DNA of 64,000 bases from Verrucomicrobiota bacterium (GTDB taxonomy: Bacteria > Verrucomicrobiota > Verrucomicrobiia > Verrucomicrobiales > Akkermansiaceae): NCBI GenBank assembly GCA_030835305.1, contig JAURPJ010000015.1, forward strand, positions 62,001-126,000, read 5' to 3'. A program made the position numbers and the translations under genes. Under the pieces are notes generated by a model that saw only the letters and a list, made by a program, of their open reading frames with translations, had not been told where the DNA came from and did no database searches. Below, piece by piece: positions 34,402-43,135 of the stretch; position 1 is the stretch's first letter; every line of letters starts with the position of its first letter.

Positions 34402-35670
34402 ATGACACGCCGTCTAACCGGAGCAGTAACACTTGGTATGACGGCTTTTTTGTGGGCAGGTGTCAGCATCAGCGACCCGCTAACTGAAAATACTCCTCCA
34501 GATGAACAAACGAGATCCTTTTGCGATGCCTACCGAAACTTGGGCAAACTCTACAAGGATCCTGATAACCCTTACATTCAGAGCTTTTCGCTCTTTGGTC
34601 GGATGCACTGGCAGTATGGCCACGTTGACGGCACCGATGCCTTTGGAAGAGACATCGACTACGATACTGCGGACTTCCGTCGATTTCGCCTCGGAGCCAA
34701 AGCGACAGTTTTTAATCATTTTGGTCTGAAGGCTCAGGCTGAACTTTCCAATGACGATATCCCGCGAGGAGGAACAACCCGTGATGTGCGATTCCAGCAA
34801 ATGTGGGACATGTATGTTACTTTTGATGCGCAGGCGGCATTTGGGATCCAGTCCCTAGAGACGCTCACTTTCGGATATGGCGCTCGTGAAACCCACACCT
34901 CGTATGAGTGGCACACGTCATCAAACAAATTGAAGACGGTGGAGCGCTCCGCTCTATCGAATAAGATTTGGCCATCCAATGGCGAGTTCGCAAACGCGAC
35001 CGGAGCTTGGATGAAGTTCGGGCAAAAGGATTGGTATGCCGAGGTTGGAGTTTTCTCCACAACACAAGACGACTTTTGGGCACCGTGGTCCGATGGGCAG
35101 ATGTATTGGATGAATTATCAGCATGATTTGACCTCGGTCACCGGAGCTGATGTTTCGACTCTGTTCCTCACGGCTTACTATCAAAACTCTGATTCGACAG
35201 ATTCGTTCGAACGCCTGGCAGGAGGGACAGAGTGGTCCACCTCGGCGGCCTTCGTTTATGGACGTGATCGCTGGCAGTTTCTGGCCGAGGGTGTTTACGG
35301 CCAAAATTCCGAAGAAGTGTCTGAATCACGTCAGGGCAACTACTGGGGCTTTGTTTTTCTGCCGAGTCTCTGGCTGATTGAGGATAAGCTCGAAGGGGTC
35401 TTCCGATACCAATATCAGGGATCGGAAAATCCAGAAGGAGTCCGGATAAACAGCCGGTATGCCCGCCGAGCGGATTCCAAGTTCGACGAAGTCAATTTGC
35501 TGGGAGGAAGAGGAGATGAGCATCACGCTTATTATCTCGGCCTCAAATATCACTTTTGTAAGGACAATATTCACTCCCTGATCGGAGTGGAGTATGACGA
35601 CATCAATCGTGAAGGTCGGGACATTTATGATGGTTGGTCTGTCTTAGCGACATTCCGGATGTTCCTTTAA
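34402..35670 (+). CDS. OprP/OprO-like outer-membrane porin
   Basis: From ATG 34402 the protein has 422 residues with a signal peptide (MTRRLTGAVTLGMTAFLWAG onward). It has an alternating-residue beta-barrel pattern, a typical first strand region (SFSLFGRMHWQYGHVDGTDA), RRFRLGAKATVFNHFGLKAQ and a C-terminal strand ending in phenylalanine-leucine (WSVLATFRMFL). This fits the phosphate-selective porin O/P family. An earlier ATG at 34345 is possible but gives no signal. It precedes a PhnD/PhnC/PhnE transporter by about 110 bases, so it may supply the same anion to the periplasm. Confidence 0.75.
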   Translation: MTRRLTGAVTLGMTAFLWAGVSISDPLTENTPPDEQTRSFCDAYRNLGKLYKDPDNPYIQSFSLFGRMHWQYGHVDGTDAFGRDIDYDTADFRRFRLGAKATVFNHFGLKAQAELSNDDIPRGGTTRDVRFQQMWDMYVTFDAQAAFGIQSLETLTFGYGARETHTSYEWHTSSNKLKTVERSALSNKIWPSNGEFANATGAWMKFGQKDWYAEVGVFSTTQDDFWAPWSDGQMYWMNYQHDLTSVTGADVSTLFLTAYYQNSDSTDSFERLAGGTEWSTSAAFVYGRDRWQFLAEGVYGQNSEEVSESRQGNYWGFVFLPSLWLIEDKLEGVFRYQYQGSENPEGVRINSRYARRADSKFDEVNLLGGRGDEHHAYYLGLKYHFCKDNIHSLIGVEYDDINREGRDIYDGWSVLATFRMFL

Positions 35671-35781
35671 CAAGATAGAAAAAGAAAATCGGTCTTTTTA
35701 TAGAGCCCCTGCAGCGAGGGCGTAAACTTTGGCTGCGCTGTCGCTCAAGATATTGGCCACACCGAAAAGATAAAAACTAAA

Positions 35782-36720
35782 ATGAAACAGTTCAAAAAAG
35801 AGGGCCGGTCGGCCATCCAGAAATTAACTAGCTGCTTCGGTAGCGTTGCTATTACCGCAACAGCGCTCACGCTTTCGAGCTGTGGGGATAAGGGAAAGAA
35901 AGGTGACACTTCGAATGAAACCGCCGTGCTTCGTTTTTCTGCGATCCCCGACGAAAATACCACAGGGCAGGCTGTGCGCTTTAAGCCAGTGGCAGATTAC
36001 CTCGCGAAGGCTCTCGATGTGAAAGTCGAGTTTGTTCCTTCGGCAACATACGGGGCTTCGGTGGAGAAGTTTGAAAATGGTGACATTCACTTGGCCTGGT
36101 TCGGCGGTGTTTCCGGTGAGCAGGCCCGGCAGGCTGTCGAAGGAGCTGAAGCACTTGCCGCTGGGAAAAAGGATTTGGCTTTCAAATCTTACTTCGTGGC
36201 AAATGTCGCGACCGGTTTGACCAAGTCGGAGGAGTTCCCAACGGCTATTGCCGACATGACTTTCACCTATGGAAGTTCGGGTTCGACGTCAGGCTGTGTC
36301 ATGCCGTCTCACTTCATCATGGAGAAGACCGGAAAGACTCCGATGGAGTTTTTCCAGAAGAAGCCAATCGGGTTCTCCGGTGCACATGACAAGACTGCCC
36401 TGCAGGTTCAGGATGGAACCTTCCAGGCAGGAGTTCTCAGCTACGGGAAATATGAAAGCATGGTGAAGGAAGGTACGATTGATCCCGCGAAGTGCGTGGT
36501 TGTTTGGGAAACCCCACCCTTTGCCGACTATAACTTCACGGCACACCCCGCTCTTGAGAAGTCCTTTGGAGAAGGTTTTGTTGCGAAACTTCAAAAGGCG
36601 CTTTTAGACTGTAAGGATCCCGCTGCGCTCAAAGCACTGGGTCGTGATGAATTGGTCAAGGTGACCAATGAGACTTTCATCCCTGTTGCGGGGGTAATGG
36701 AGAAAGTCAAATTCGACTAA
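35782..36720 (+). CDS. PhnD-family oxyanion-binding lipoprotein (putative selenate type)
   Basis: The 312-residue protein has a lipobox (LSSC, Cys34) and a PhnD/type-2 periplasmic binding fold. Characteristic segments are LRFSAIPDENTTGQAVRF, VEFVPSATYGASVEKFENGD, LAWFGGVSGEQARQAV and FTYGSSGSTSGCVMPSHFI. The AIPDENTT and LAWFGGVSG pattern fits the subgroup annotated as putative selenate ABC transporter binding protein (TIGR04553), itself a prediction; phosphonate or phosphite are alternatives. It starts a three-gene transporter operon with 9 bases to the ATPase. Confidence 0.8.
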   Translation: MKQFKKEGRSAIQKLTSCFGSVAITATALTLSSCGDKGKKGDTSNETAVLRFSAIPDENTTGQAVRFKPVADYLAKALDVKVEFVPSATYGASVEKFENGDIHLAWFGGVSGEQARQAVEGAEALAAGKKDLAFKSYFVANVATGLTKSEEFPTAIADMTFTYGSSGSTSGCVMPSHFIMEKTGKTPMEFFQKKPIGFSGAHDKTALQVQDGTFQAGVLSYGKYESMVKEGTIDPAKCVVVWETPPFADYNFTAHPALEKSFGEGFVAKLQKALLDCKDPAALKALGRDELVKVTNETFIPVAGVMEKVKFD

Positions 36721-36729
36721 TAATTATTG

Positions 36730-37464
36730 ATGAGCATTCTCTCAGTCAGAGATGTCTCTCAGAATTTCGGCGCGACGTTGGCTCTGTCCGACGTCGCGCT
36801 TGATATTTCAGCAGGTGAACAAGTGGCTGTGATCGGGGCTTCGGGATGTGGCAAGACCACTTTGCTTCGATTGCTTGGTCTGCAAAATTTACCAAGTTCC
36901 GGTCAACTTGCTGCCCTTGGGTTTGATCTCTCCAGCCCCTCGCGTAAGGGGCTCCGCGAGGTGAGGTCGCGCATTGGCATGCTTCCTCAGGATCTGGGCC
37001 TTGTTCCTAATCTTAGGGTCGTCCAGAATGTCGTTTTGGGACGGTCTGGAAAACGCAATGTCCTTGGGACGGTTCGTGACCTACTCTGGCCATCCCGGGT
37101 CGAGCGGGAAAAAGTTTTCAAAATTCTGGACCGCATGGGAGTGGGCGGGAAAATGTATGACCGCACCGATTCTCTCTCGGGTGGCCAGCAACAACGGGTT
37201 GCCTTGGCTCGAACTCTCTATCAAGGAGCGGAAGTTCTTTTGGCGGACGAACCCTTGAGCTCGGTTGATCCGGCCCGCGCCCGGGATGTTCTGGAATTGA
37301 TGGCCGGTCTCTCTGCCGAGCAGGGGATCACGCTTGTGGTTTCGCTGCACCAGGTTGCTTTGGCTCGCGAATTTTTTCCGCGCATCATTGGATTGAAAAA
37401 GGGGAAGGTCCTCTTCGATGGCAAGCCAACGGACGAAGAAATTTCCACCCTTTACGATCTGTGA
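36730..37464 (+). CDS. PhnC-like ABC transporter ATPase
   Basis: The protein is 244 residues from ATG 36730, with Walker A GASGCGKTT (about 37-45), Q-loop region RSRIGMLPQDLGL, signature LSGGQQQRVALART, Walker B VLLADEP and the switch histidine in VVSLHQVALA. This is the ATPase of a phosphonate-type importer. It drives the fused permease downstream, whose GTG start overlaps its stop (GTGA). Confidence 0.9.
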   Translation: MSILSVRDVSQNFGATLALSDVALDISAGEQVAVIGASGCGKTTLLRLLGLQNLPSSGQLAALGFDLSSPSRKGLREVRSRIGMLPQDLGLVPNLRVVQNVVLGRSGKRNVLGTVRDLLWPSRVEREKVFKILDRMGVGGKMYDRTDSLSGGQQQRVALARTLYQGAEVLLADEPLSSVDPARARDVLELMAGLSAEQGITLVVSLHQVALAREFFPRIIGLKKGKVLFDGKPTDEEISTLYDL

Positions 37465-39254
37465 AAGGTGGCGCGCGTATGTGGCTCGGTCGGCGATGGT
37501 TAGTCGTGGCTCTTGGCGTGGTTTTTTTTCTTTGTTTGGCGAGACTGGGAACGAACTTTGTCACACACACACCTGGGTCCGATCCGTGGGCGTCGACAAT
37601 CCGATTTTTTAGCGGGGCGATTTCGCCTTCACTGGTCGACCAGAATCCCAGTCTGCCCGCTGATGCGGATCCGTTTCTTTCGAGGCTTGGGGATGATCTT
37701 CTGCGAACAATCCGTTATGCTCTGATTGCGACTTCGCTCGCTGTTCCCGGCGGTCTCTTGCTCGGTTTTTTTGTTTCTGAGCAATGGTGGCCCCGAAATG
37801 GAGCCCGGGTTCTTTTTCAATTGATCCGCTGGCCGGTGCGCATCTCATTGTCGTTGATGCGTTCGGTCCATGAATTGATCTGGGCGATCTTTTTCCTCTC
37901 GGCATTTGGTGATGCGCCCTTCAGTGCCTGTCTGGCTCTGGCCCTGCCATTCACGGGCACCTTGGCAAAGGTGTTCTCGGAATTGATGGACGAGCAGAAT
38001 CGTTCACCTCGTGGTGTTATTACCGCAGCGGGGGGAAGTGGGGCCCAGGGATTTGTGGCCACAATTTTCCCAATGGCTCTTCCGGATATGGTGAGTTATG
38101 CCCTTTATCGCTTTGAGTGTGCTTTGCGATCGTCTGCGGTGCTCGGCTTCATTGGTGTTGAAACAATTGGGCTTTCCATTAATCGCTCTTTCGAAAACGG
38201 ATTTTACGGAGAGGTTTGGACAGCGCTTTATGTGTTAATTACCACTGTAATTTTAATCGAGGGACTGGGTCACATGATCCGTCAGCGGATGATGTCTGGC
38301 AAGGTGAGGACGCGTTCGTCCGGACTTTCTGAAAGCGAACTTCGCAAAGCCGCACCCCGCGACTTATTTCTCAGGGTCAATGGAGTTATCTGGGTGGTGG
38401 TCATTTTCATGGCGTTTTCAATCGGTGAACCTTTGGTGACGCCGATGGTGGAGGGGCAGCGTTCGGAACGGATTTCGCGCTTCCTAACGAAGCTCACTCC
38501 CGATCCAATCGCTTCGGAGAAATCTCTCTTGAACTGGGATGCGAGGAAGGAAGCCTGGAGTGACGGTTCTGATCAATTTGTGCCGTGGCTTGCAGACCTC
38601 TGGGAGTATCCCGGGCAAGAGGCCTTGATCAATACTCTCGCGATGTCGGTGGCCGCCATTATTGTGGCGGCTTGTCTGGCGATATTACTCATTCCATGGG
38701 GGATCCGCACGTTGGCGAATCGCAACCCACTGGGTCTTGCAATGTCGCGGAGCTCTCTTCCGGGGGTGATGGGGAGTCTGGTCCGGGGTTTCTTTGTTCT
38801 GACCCGCGCTGTGCCGGAGTACCTCTATGCTTTCCTGCTGGTCGGTTTGATGGGGCCAAGCGCGTGGCCGCTCGTTCTGGCACTGGCTCTTCATAACGTC
38901 GGGATTTTGGGGCGGCTCTGGACGGAGGTAGTTGAAAACCAAAGACGAACAATTCCGAGTACCATTTTGGAGGTGGGTGGTGGACGTTTTCAGAGCTATG
39001 TGGCAGCCTTGTTGCCCATGTCGCTCAATCGCTTCATTCTCTTCTTCTTCTACCGGTGGGAATCTTGCGTCCGCGAGGCCACTGTTTTGGGGATGCTTGG
39101 GGTGAGCTCCCTCGGCTACTACATTTCGATTCAGCAGAACTTCCGGGAGTATGACGATATTCTTTTCTACACCCTGCTCGGAGCCGGGCTGGTGGTGGCG
39201 GGCGACCTTCTGTCTGACTTTCTTCGACATCGGTTGCGTGGGGAAAATTCCTAG
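37461..39254 (+). CDS. Fused PhnE-PhnE permease of oxyanion ABC transporter
   Basis: The 597-residue protein contains two complete PhnE-like permease domains in tandem. Domain 1 (about 10-285) has the ATPase-contact loop ELMDEQNRSPRGVITAAGGS and the following FRYxLY region ALYRFECALRSSAVLGFIG. Domain 2 (about 310-595) repeats it with EVVENQRRTIPSTILEVGGG and FYRWESCVREATVLGMLGV. Fusing the two membrane subunits into one chain removes the need for homodimerisation. About twelve transmembrane helices are expected. Fused PhnE pairs are known but less common than separate PhnE. Confidence 0.9.
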   Translation: MKGGARMWLGRRWLVVALGVVFFLCLARLGTNFVTHTPGSDPWASTIRFFSGAISPSLVDQNPSLPADADPFLSRLGDDLLRTIRYALIATSLAVPGGLLLGFFVSEQWWPRNGARVLFQLIRWPVRISLSLMRSVHELIWAIFFLSAFGDAPFSACLALALPFTGTLAKVFSELMDEQNRSPRGVITAAGGSGAQGFVATIFPMALPDMVSYALYRFECALRSSAVLGFIGVETIGLSINRSFENGFYGEVWTALYVLITTVILIEGLGHMIRQRMMSGKVRTRSSGLSESELRKAAPRDLFLRVNGVIWVVVIFMAFSIGEPLVTPMVEGQRSERISRFLTKLTPDPIASEKSLLNWDARKEAWSDGSDQFVPWLADLWEYPGQEALINTLAMSVAAIIVAACLAILLIPWGIRTLANRNPLGLAMSRSSLPGVMGSLVRGFFVLTRAVPEYLYAFLLVGLMGPSAWPLVLALALHNVGILGRLWTEVVENQRRTIPSTILEVGGGRFQSYVAALLPMSLNRFILFFFYRWESCVREATVLGMLGVSSLGYYISIQQNFREYDDILFYTLLGAGLVVAGDLLSDFLRHRLRGENS

Positions 39255-39340
39255 AGGGAGTTTTTTTGAGAAATTTGGCGACCCCATGCGAAAACCTAGG
39301 ATGAGCGGGTGAAGACCAAATCTTCTTCCCACTTCAAGTC

Positions 39341-39916
39341 ATGACCCCACGCCTCGACCAAGAAAACAGAATCGGAAGGAATCTCCACGAGCAGGAGGTG
39401 GTTCGGCTGCTGACTAAGCATCAAAACCTGTTCTTGTCCTTCATCAGGGGATCGGTGGCGGATCTCTCCAAGACCAAGGATCTGCTTCAGGAGGTGAATA
39501 TCACCATATGGCGGAAATCAGCCGAGTTTGAGAGTGGTTCAAATTTCAATGCCTAGGCCTGCCGCATTGTCAGGTTCTGCCTCCTGTCGTCATTTCGCGA
39601 CAGCCAGCGTGACATTCTTGTTTACGAAGATGACTACCTCGAAACTTGTTCGGACGCAGCCGTGGATTTGAGTGATCAATGGGCCTGGGAAGACCGGCAG
39701 GAAGCATTGGAAGGTTGCCTTGAAAAGCCGCCTGAGGCGTAAAGAGAGATGATTTCGAAACGGTACGAATCGAAGGAAAGCATCGGAGCGCTCGCCGACT
39801 CCCTGCAGCGCTCGAAGAGTGCGATTAAAATGATTCTCCTCCGGACAAGACGTGCCTTGCTCGAGTGCATTGAAGAAAAACCCAAAGCCCGCCCCAATCG
39901 TGATGAAACGAGATGA
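39341..39916 (+). pseudogene. ECF sigma factor (PVC type) with two nonsense codons
   Basis: One continuous frame from ATG 39341 encodes a sigma-70 family ECF factor interrupted twice. Region 2: VVRLLTKHQNLFLSFIRGSV, TKDLLQEVNITIWRKSAEFE, SNFNA, TAG (39554-39556), ACRIVRF. Region 4: EALEGCLEKPPEA, TAA (39740-39742), REMISKRYESKESIGALADS, then LRTRRALLECIEE to TGA at 39914-39916. The family has Trp after NA and a coding residue before REM, so TGG to TAG and TAC or TAT to TAA are likely. A short overlapping reading from 39903 (MKRDDPDSPGGDD) may be the start of a lost anti-sigma gene. The N-terminal 71 residues alone could not work as a sigma factor. Confidence 0.85.
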
Positions 39917-40134
39917 CCCAGACTCCCCAGGGGGAGATGATTTTTTTGGATTGGCCAAAGATTGGCTGGAAAACGATCTCTCCGGGTTTGCAATACGAAC
40001 TCCATCCAGAAAAATAACTCCGTGCGATTCAATTCGAGCTCCCTGATCCGGCGTTCGGGATTTTTTCCAAGAATTTTGGCAAAATGAATGGACAATGGCC
40101 TTTTCAAACGAGGAGGGAGCATTAGCTTCCTCGG

Positions 40135-41478
40135 GTGAGTTGGTTTCTGTCTCTTCTGTTATTCCTCTTTTGCCTCCCGGCCTTTTCGAATGAGCGCCCC
40201 AATGTGGTTTTGATTTTATCAGACGACCAGTCGTGGACGGATTATTCTTTCATGGGTCACAAGGTGCTCGAGACTCCGACCCTCGATAAGTTTGCCAATG
40301 AATCGCTGACTTACACGCGCGGTTATGTGACCTCGCCGCTTTGTCGTCCTTCACTGGCTTCGATTTTTTCCGGTCTTCACACTCCTGTTCATGGCATCAC
40401 CGGGAACGATGTGAGGAAGAAGAACTGGAAAGGAAAGTTTAGCCGGAACCATCCCGTGGAAGGGAAAATCCACGAGCAGATCTATGCGGATTTCGAGAAA
40501 CGGGATGGCTTGGCCCGTCTTCTGGGAAGAGAGGGCTACCTCAGCTTGCAAACGGGAAAATGGTGGGAGGGTAAGCCCCAGCGCCACGGCTTTACCCACG
40601 CCATGACCCATGCCGATCCCGCCAAAGGCGGGCGTCACGGAGATGTGGGACTTAAGATTTCCCGCGAAGGGATCGCTCCGATCAAGAGCTTTTTGGACGA
40701 GGCCAAGGCTGAAAAGAAACCTTTCTTTATTTGGCATGCTCCTTTCCTTCCCCATACTCCACACAATCCGCCACAGGAGCTTTACAGTAAGTATCTCAAG
40801 AAGGAGGAGAGCAAGTTTGTGGCCCGCTACTACGCGATGGTCGAGTGGTTCGACCAAACCTGTGGCGAGCTTTTCAAAGAACTTGATCAGCGGGGCTTGT
40901 CCAAGAATACCATCGTCATTTATGTCACCGACAACGGTTGGATTCAATCGGAGGACTCGGGTCGCTATGCGCCGCTTTCCAAGCAGGCTCCTTACGAAAT
41001 GGGAGTCCGGACCCCAATCATGATCAAGTGGCCGGGCAGGATTGCGCCGAGGCTGGACAAGGAGACTCTGGTCTCATCGATCGATATCGCTCCGACCATT
41101 TTGAAGATGGTTGGGGTTAAAGTTCCCCAGGCGATGACGGGAGTAGATCTTCGTGATACCGCTGCCCTAGAGAAGCGTAATGTTGTCTTCGGATACGATG
41201 GCAACCACGACATGTTTGACGTCAATAACCGGACCGCGAACGTGGAGTCCCGTTACATCGTGCAGGGCGACTGGAAGTTGCTTCTGCATGATCCCGAAAA
41301 TTACGGTTTGCCTTATGCCGGGAAATCGGCGGCGCATCCCGAAAATCCGGAAGGAAAACCCGAACTCTATCACGTGATGGAAGATCCTCACGAGAAAAAG
41401 AACCTCGCTGCAAAGAAGCCTGCGAAAGTGGCGGAAATGACCAAGGTGCTTGATGCCTGGTGGAAGCCAGCAAAGTAG
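40135..41478 (+). CDS. Sulfatase, exported
   Basis: The 447-residue alkaline-phosphatase-superfamily enzyme has a signal peptide (MSWFLSLLLFLFCLPAFSNE, start GTG), metal ligands in LILSDDQSW (Asp30, Asp31), the active-site region VTSPLCRPSLASIFSG (Cys70) and the late VIYVTDNGW. The residue converted to formylglycine is Cys70. The canonical C-x-P-x-R is here C-R-P-S-L, so the arginine is replaced by leucine, a variant seen in a group of verrucomicrobial and planctomycetal sulfatases. It should act on sulfated polysaccharides in the periplasm or outside; the exact glycan is unknown. No anaerobic or FGE-type maturase gene is in the window. Confidence 0.85.
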   Translation: MSWFLSLLLFLFCLPAFSNERPNVVLILSDDQSWTDYSFMGHKVLETPTLDKFANESLTYTRGYVTSPLCRPSLASIFSGLHTPVHGITGNDVRKKNWKGKFSRNHPVEGKIHEQIYADFEKRDGLARLLGREGYLSLQTGKWWEGKPQRHGFTHAMTHADPAKGGRHGDVGLKISREGIAPIKSFLDEAKAEKKPFFIWHAPFLPHTPHNPPQELYSKYLKKEESKFVARYYAMVEWFDQTCGELFKELDQRGLSKNTIVIYVTDNGWIQSEDSGRYAPLSKQAPYEMGVRTPIMIKWPGRIAPRLDKETLVSSIDIAPTILKMVGVKVPQAMTGVDLRDTAALEKRNVVFGYDGNHDMFDVNNRTANVESRYIVQGDWKLLLHDPENYGLPYAGKSAAHPENPEGKPELYHVMEDPHEKKNLAAKKPAKVAEMTKVLDAWWKPAK

Positions 41479-41745
41479 TTGAGCTTTGTTGAGGAGTGTT
41501 CGGGCAAAAGTGCAAACTCGTAAGTTGATTGGTTGGCTTAATGGATCAGTTGGCAACCCTGGGCGACCAAGCCTGTTGCAAGGGCGACAACTTGACCAGT
41601 AATCTTCCTGGATAGTCCGGGGAGCAAATCCGTGACACGCCGATCGATGACAATGAAGGCGATTGCAAAGTACTTCACCGCCGAGCCCAAGAAGCCGGCG
41701 ATGACTTGAAGCGATTTAGCAACCGGTGGAATTTTTTACCGGGAG

Positions 41746-43131
41746 TTATCCAATGAGTTCCCTGATCACTTCTCCGCCGAATTGCGACAGCTGTTTGTGG
41801 CGGCCGGCGTGGTAGTAGGTGAGCTTGTTGTCGTCGAGCCCGAGAAGGTGGAGGATGGTGCAGTGGACGTCGCGGATGTGGTGGACGCAGTCGACAGCTT
41901 CTGCACCGATGTCGTCGGTGGCTCCGATGGTGTGCCCGGCCTTGGTGCCGCCGCCGGCAAACCACATCGCCATGGCGTTGGCGTTGTGGTCGCGGCCGTA
42001 GCTTAAGCCGCCGCGCATGCCGTTGTCGGGCGTGCGGCCAAACTCGCCACACCAGATGACAAGAGTGTCGTCTAGCATGCCACGTTGTTTGAGGTCCTTG
42101 AGGAGGGCGGCAATGGGTTTATCGACCGAGCGGATGAGGGATCCGTGGGCGCGTGCAATGTAATCATGGCTGTCCCAATTTCCGGCGTAGGCTTGCACGA
42201 AGCGGACCCCTTTTTCGACAAGGCGGCGGGCGAGGAGGCATTTGCGTCCGAAGGCGTCGGTGCCTTTTTGGCCAATTCCATAGTCTTCGAGGGTTGATTC
42301 TTTTTCGCCCTTGAGATCGAGAATTTCAGGGACCTCCATCTGCATGCGGTAAGCGAGTTCGTAGGAGGCCATGCGGGCGCTCAGTTCGCTGCGGTCTGGA
42401 CGAGTGGAAAGGTGCCCTTGATTGAGCTTTGCGAGGAGGTCGAGGTTTTGGCGCTGGCGTTGCCGGTTCATCCCGACGGGCGGATTGAGGTCGAGTATGG
42501 GGCTTCCTTCCGGTCGGAGCGGGGTGCCTTGGTAGTCGGCAGGGAGGAAGCCATTCGACCAATTGCCGGCTCCGCCTTGCGGGTATGACGTTCGCGGAAG
42601 AACGACGAAGCCGGGAAGGTTTTGGTTTTCGCTACCGAGGCCATAGGTGACCCACGCACCAATCCCGGGATCGCCACCGAAGCGATTTCCGGTATTGATT
42701 TGATAGCAGGCGGTGGGATGGTTGACTGATTCGACCTTCGCTCCACGATAAAAGCAGATGTCGTCGACCCGCTGCTTGAGGTGGACCCATTCCGAGGAAA
42801 TATCGGCTCCGCTTTGACCACCCTTTTCAAAATCGAAGGGGCTTTTTACAAAGTAGCGCTGCCCGGAGGACATCGCACTTTGCCGCTCTCCACTCCGTTT
42901 GAATTTTTGGAGGTGTCGTTTGGTCAGCTCGGGTTTGGGATCGAAGGTGTCGATGTGGGAAGGCCCGCCCTCCATCATAAGAAAGATGCAGCGCTTGGCT
43001 TTGGCCGGGTGGTGAACTGTCCGGGTGTTCGAGGCTTGCAGGAGTGACGAGAAGGCGACCGAGCCCAGTCCGGCTCCGAGTCCGAAGAGGGCTTCGCGGC
43101 GGTTGGGGGTGGCGTGGAAATGATGGGCCAT
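41746..43131 (-). CDS. DUF1501-domain protein, Tat-exported
   Basis: The protein is 461 residues from ATG 43131, with a twin-arginine signal (RREALFGLGAGLGSVAFSSL). The DUF1501 domain, related to the alkaline phosphatase superfamily, carries IFLMMEGGPSHIDTFDPKP, FGRKCLLARRLVEKGVRFVQ, WDSHD, VIWCGEFGRTPDNG and GGGTKAGHTIGATDDIG. In Planctomycetes and Verrucomicrobiota it is almost always paired with a DUF1549/DUF1553 cytochrome, as here with 4 bases between the genes. The biochemical role of the pair is not known; it is often placed with sulfatases in glycan degradation loci, and a sulfatase lies just beyond. Confidence 0.9.
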   Translation of the reverse strand: MAHHFHATPNRREALFGLGAGLGSVAFSSLLQASNTRTVHHPAKAKRCIFLMMEGGPSHIDTFDPKPELTKRHLQKFKRSGERQSAMSSGQRYFVKSPFDFEKGGQSGADISSEWVHLKQRVDDICFYRGAKVESVNHPTACYQINTGNRFGGDPGIGAWVTYGLGSENQNLPGFVVLPRTSYPQGGAGNWSNGFLPADYQGTPLRPEGSPILDLNPPVGMNRQRQRQNLDLLAKLNQGHLSTRPDRSELSARMASYELAYRMQMEVPEILDLKGEKESTLEDYGIGQKGTDAFGRKCLLARRLVEKGVRFVQAYAGNWDSHDYIARAHGSLIRSVDKPIAALLKDLKQRGMLDDTLVIWCGEFGRTPDNGMRGGLSYGRDHNANAMAMWFAGGGTKAGHTIGATDDIGAEAVDCVHHIRDVHCTILHLLGLDDNKLTYYHAGRHKQLSQFGGEVIRELIG

Positions 43132-43135
43132 GGCT

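Noticed and set aside
35690-35781. Possible riboswitch before the PhnD gene
   Set aside because: The leader is GC-rich with a self-complementary stretch, but I could not match it to any known riboswitch fold.
41530-41700. Small minus-strand reading with hydrophobic residues (VKYFAIAFIVIDRRVTDLL)
   Set aside because: It has protein-like composition and follows the DUF1501 gene, but there is no good start codon, and the first 40 residues overlap a frame without support. Left unannotated.
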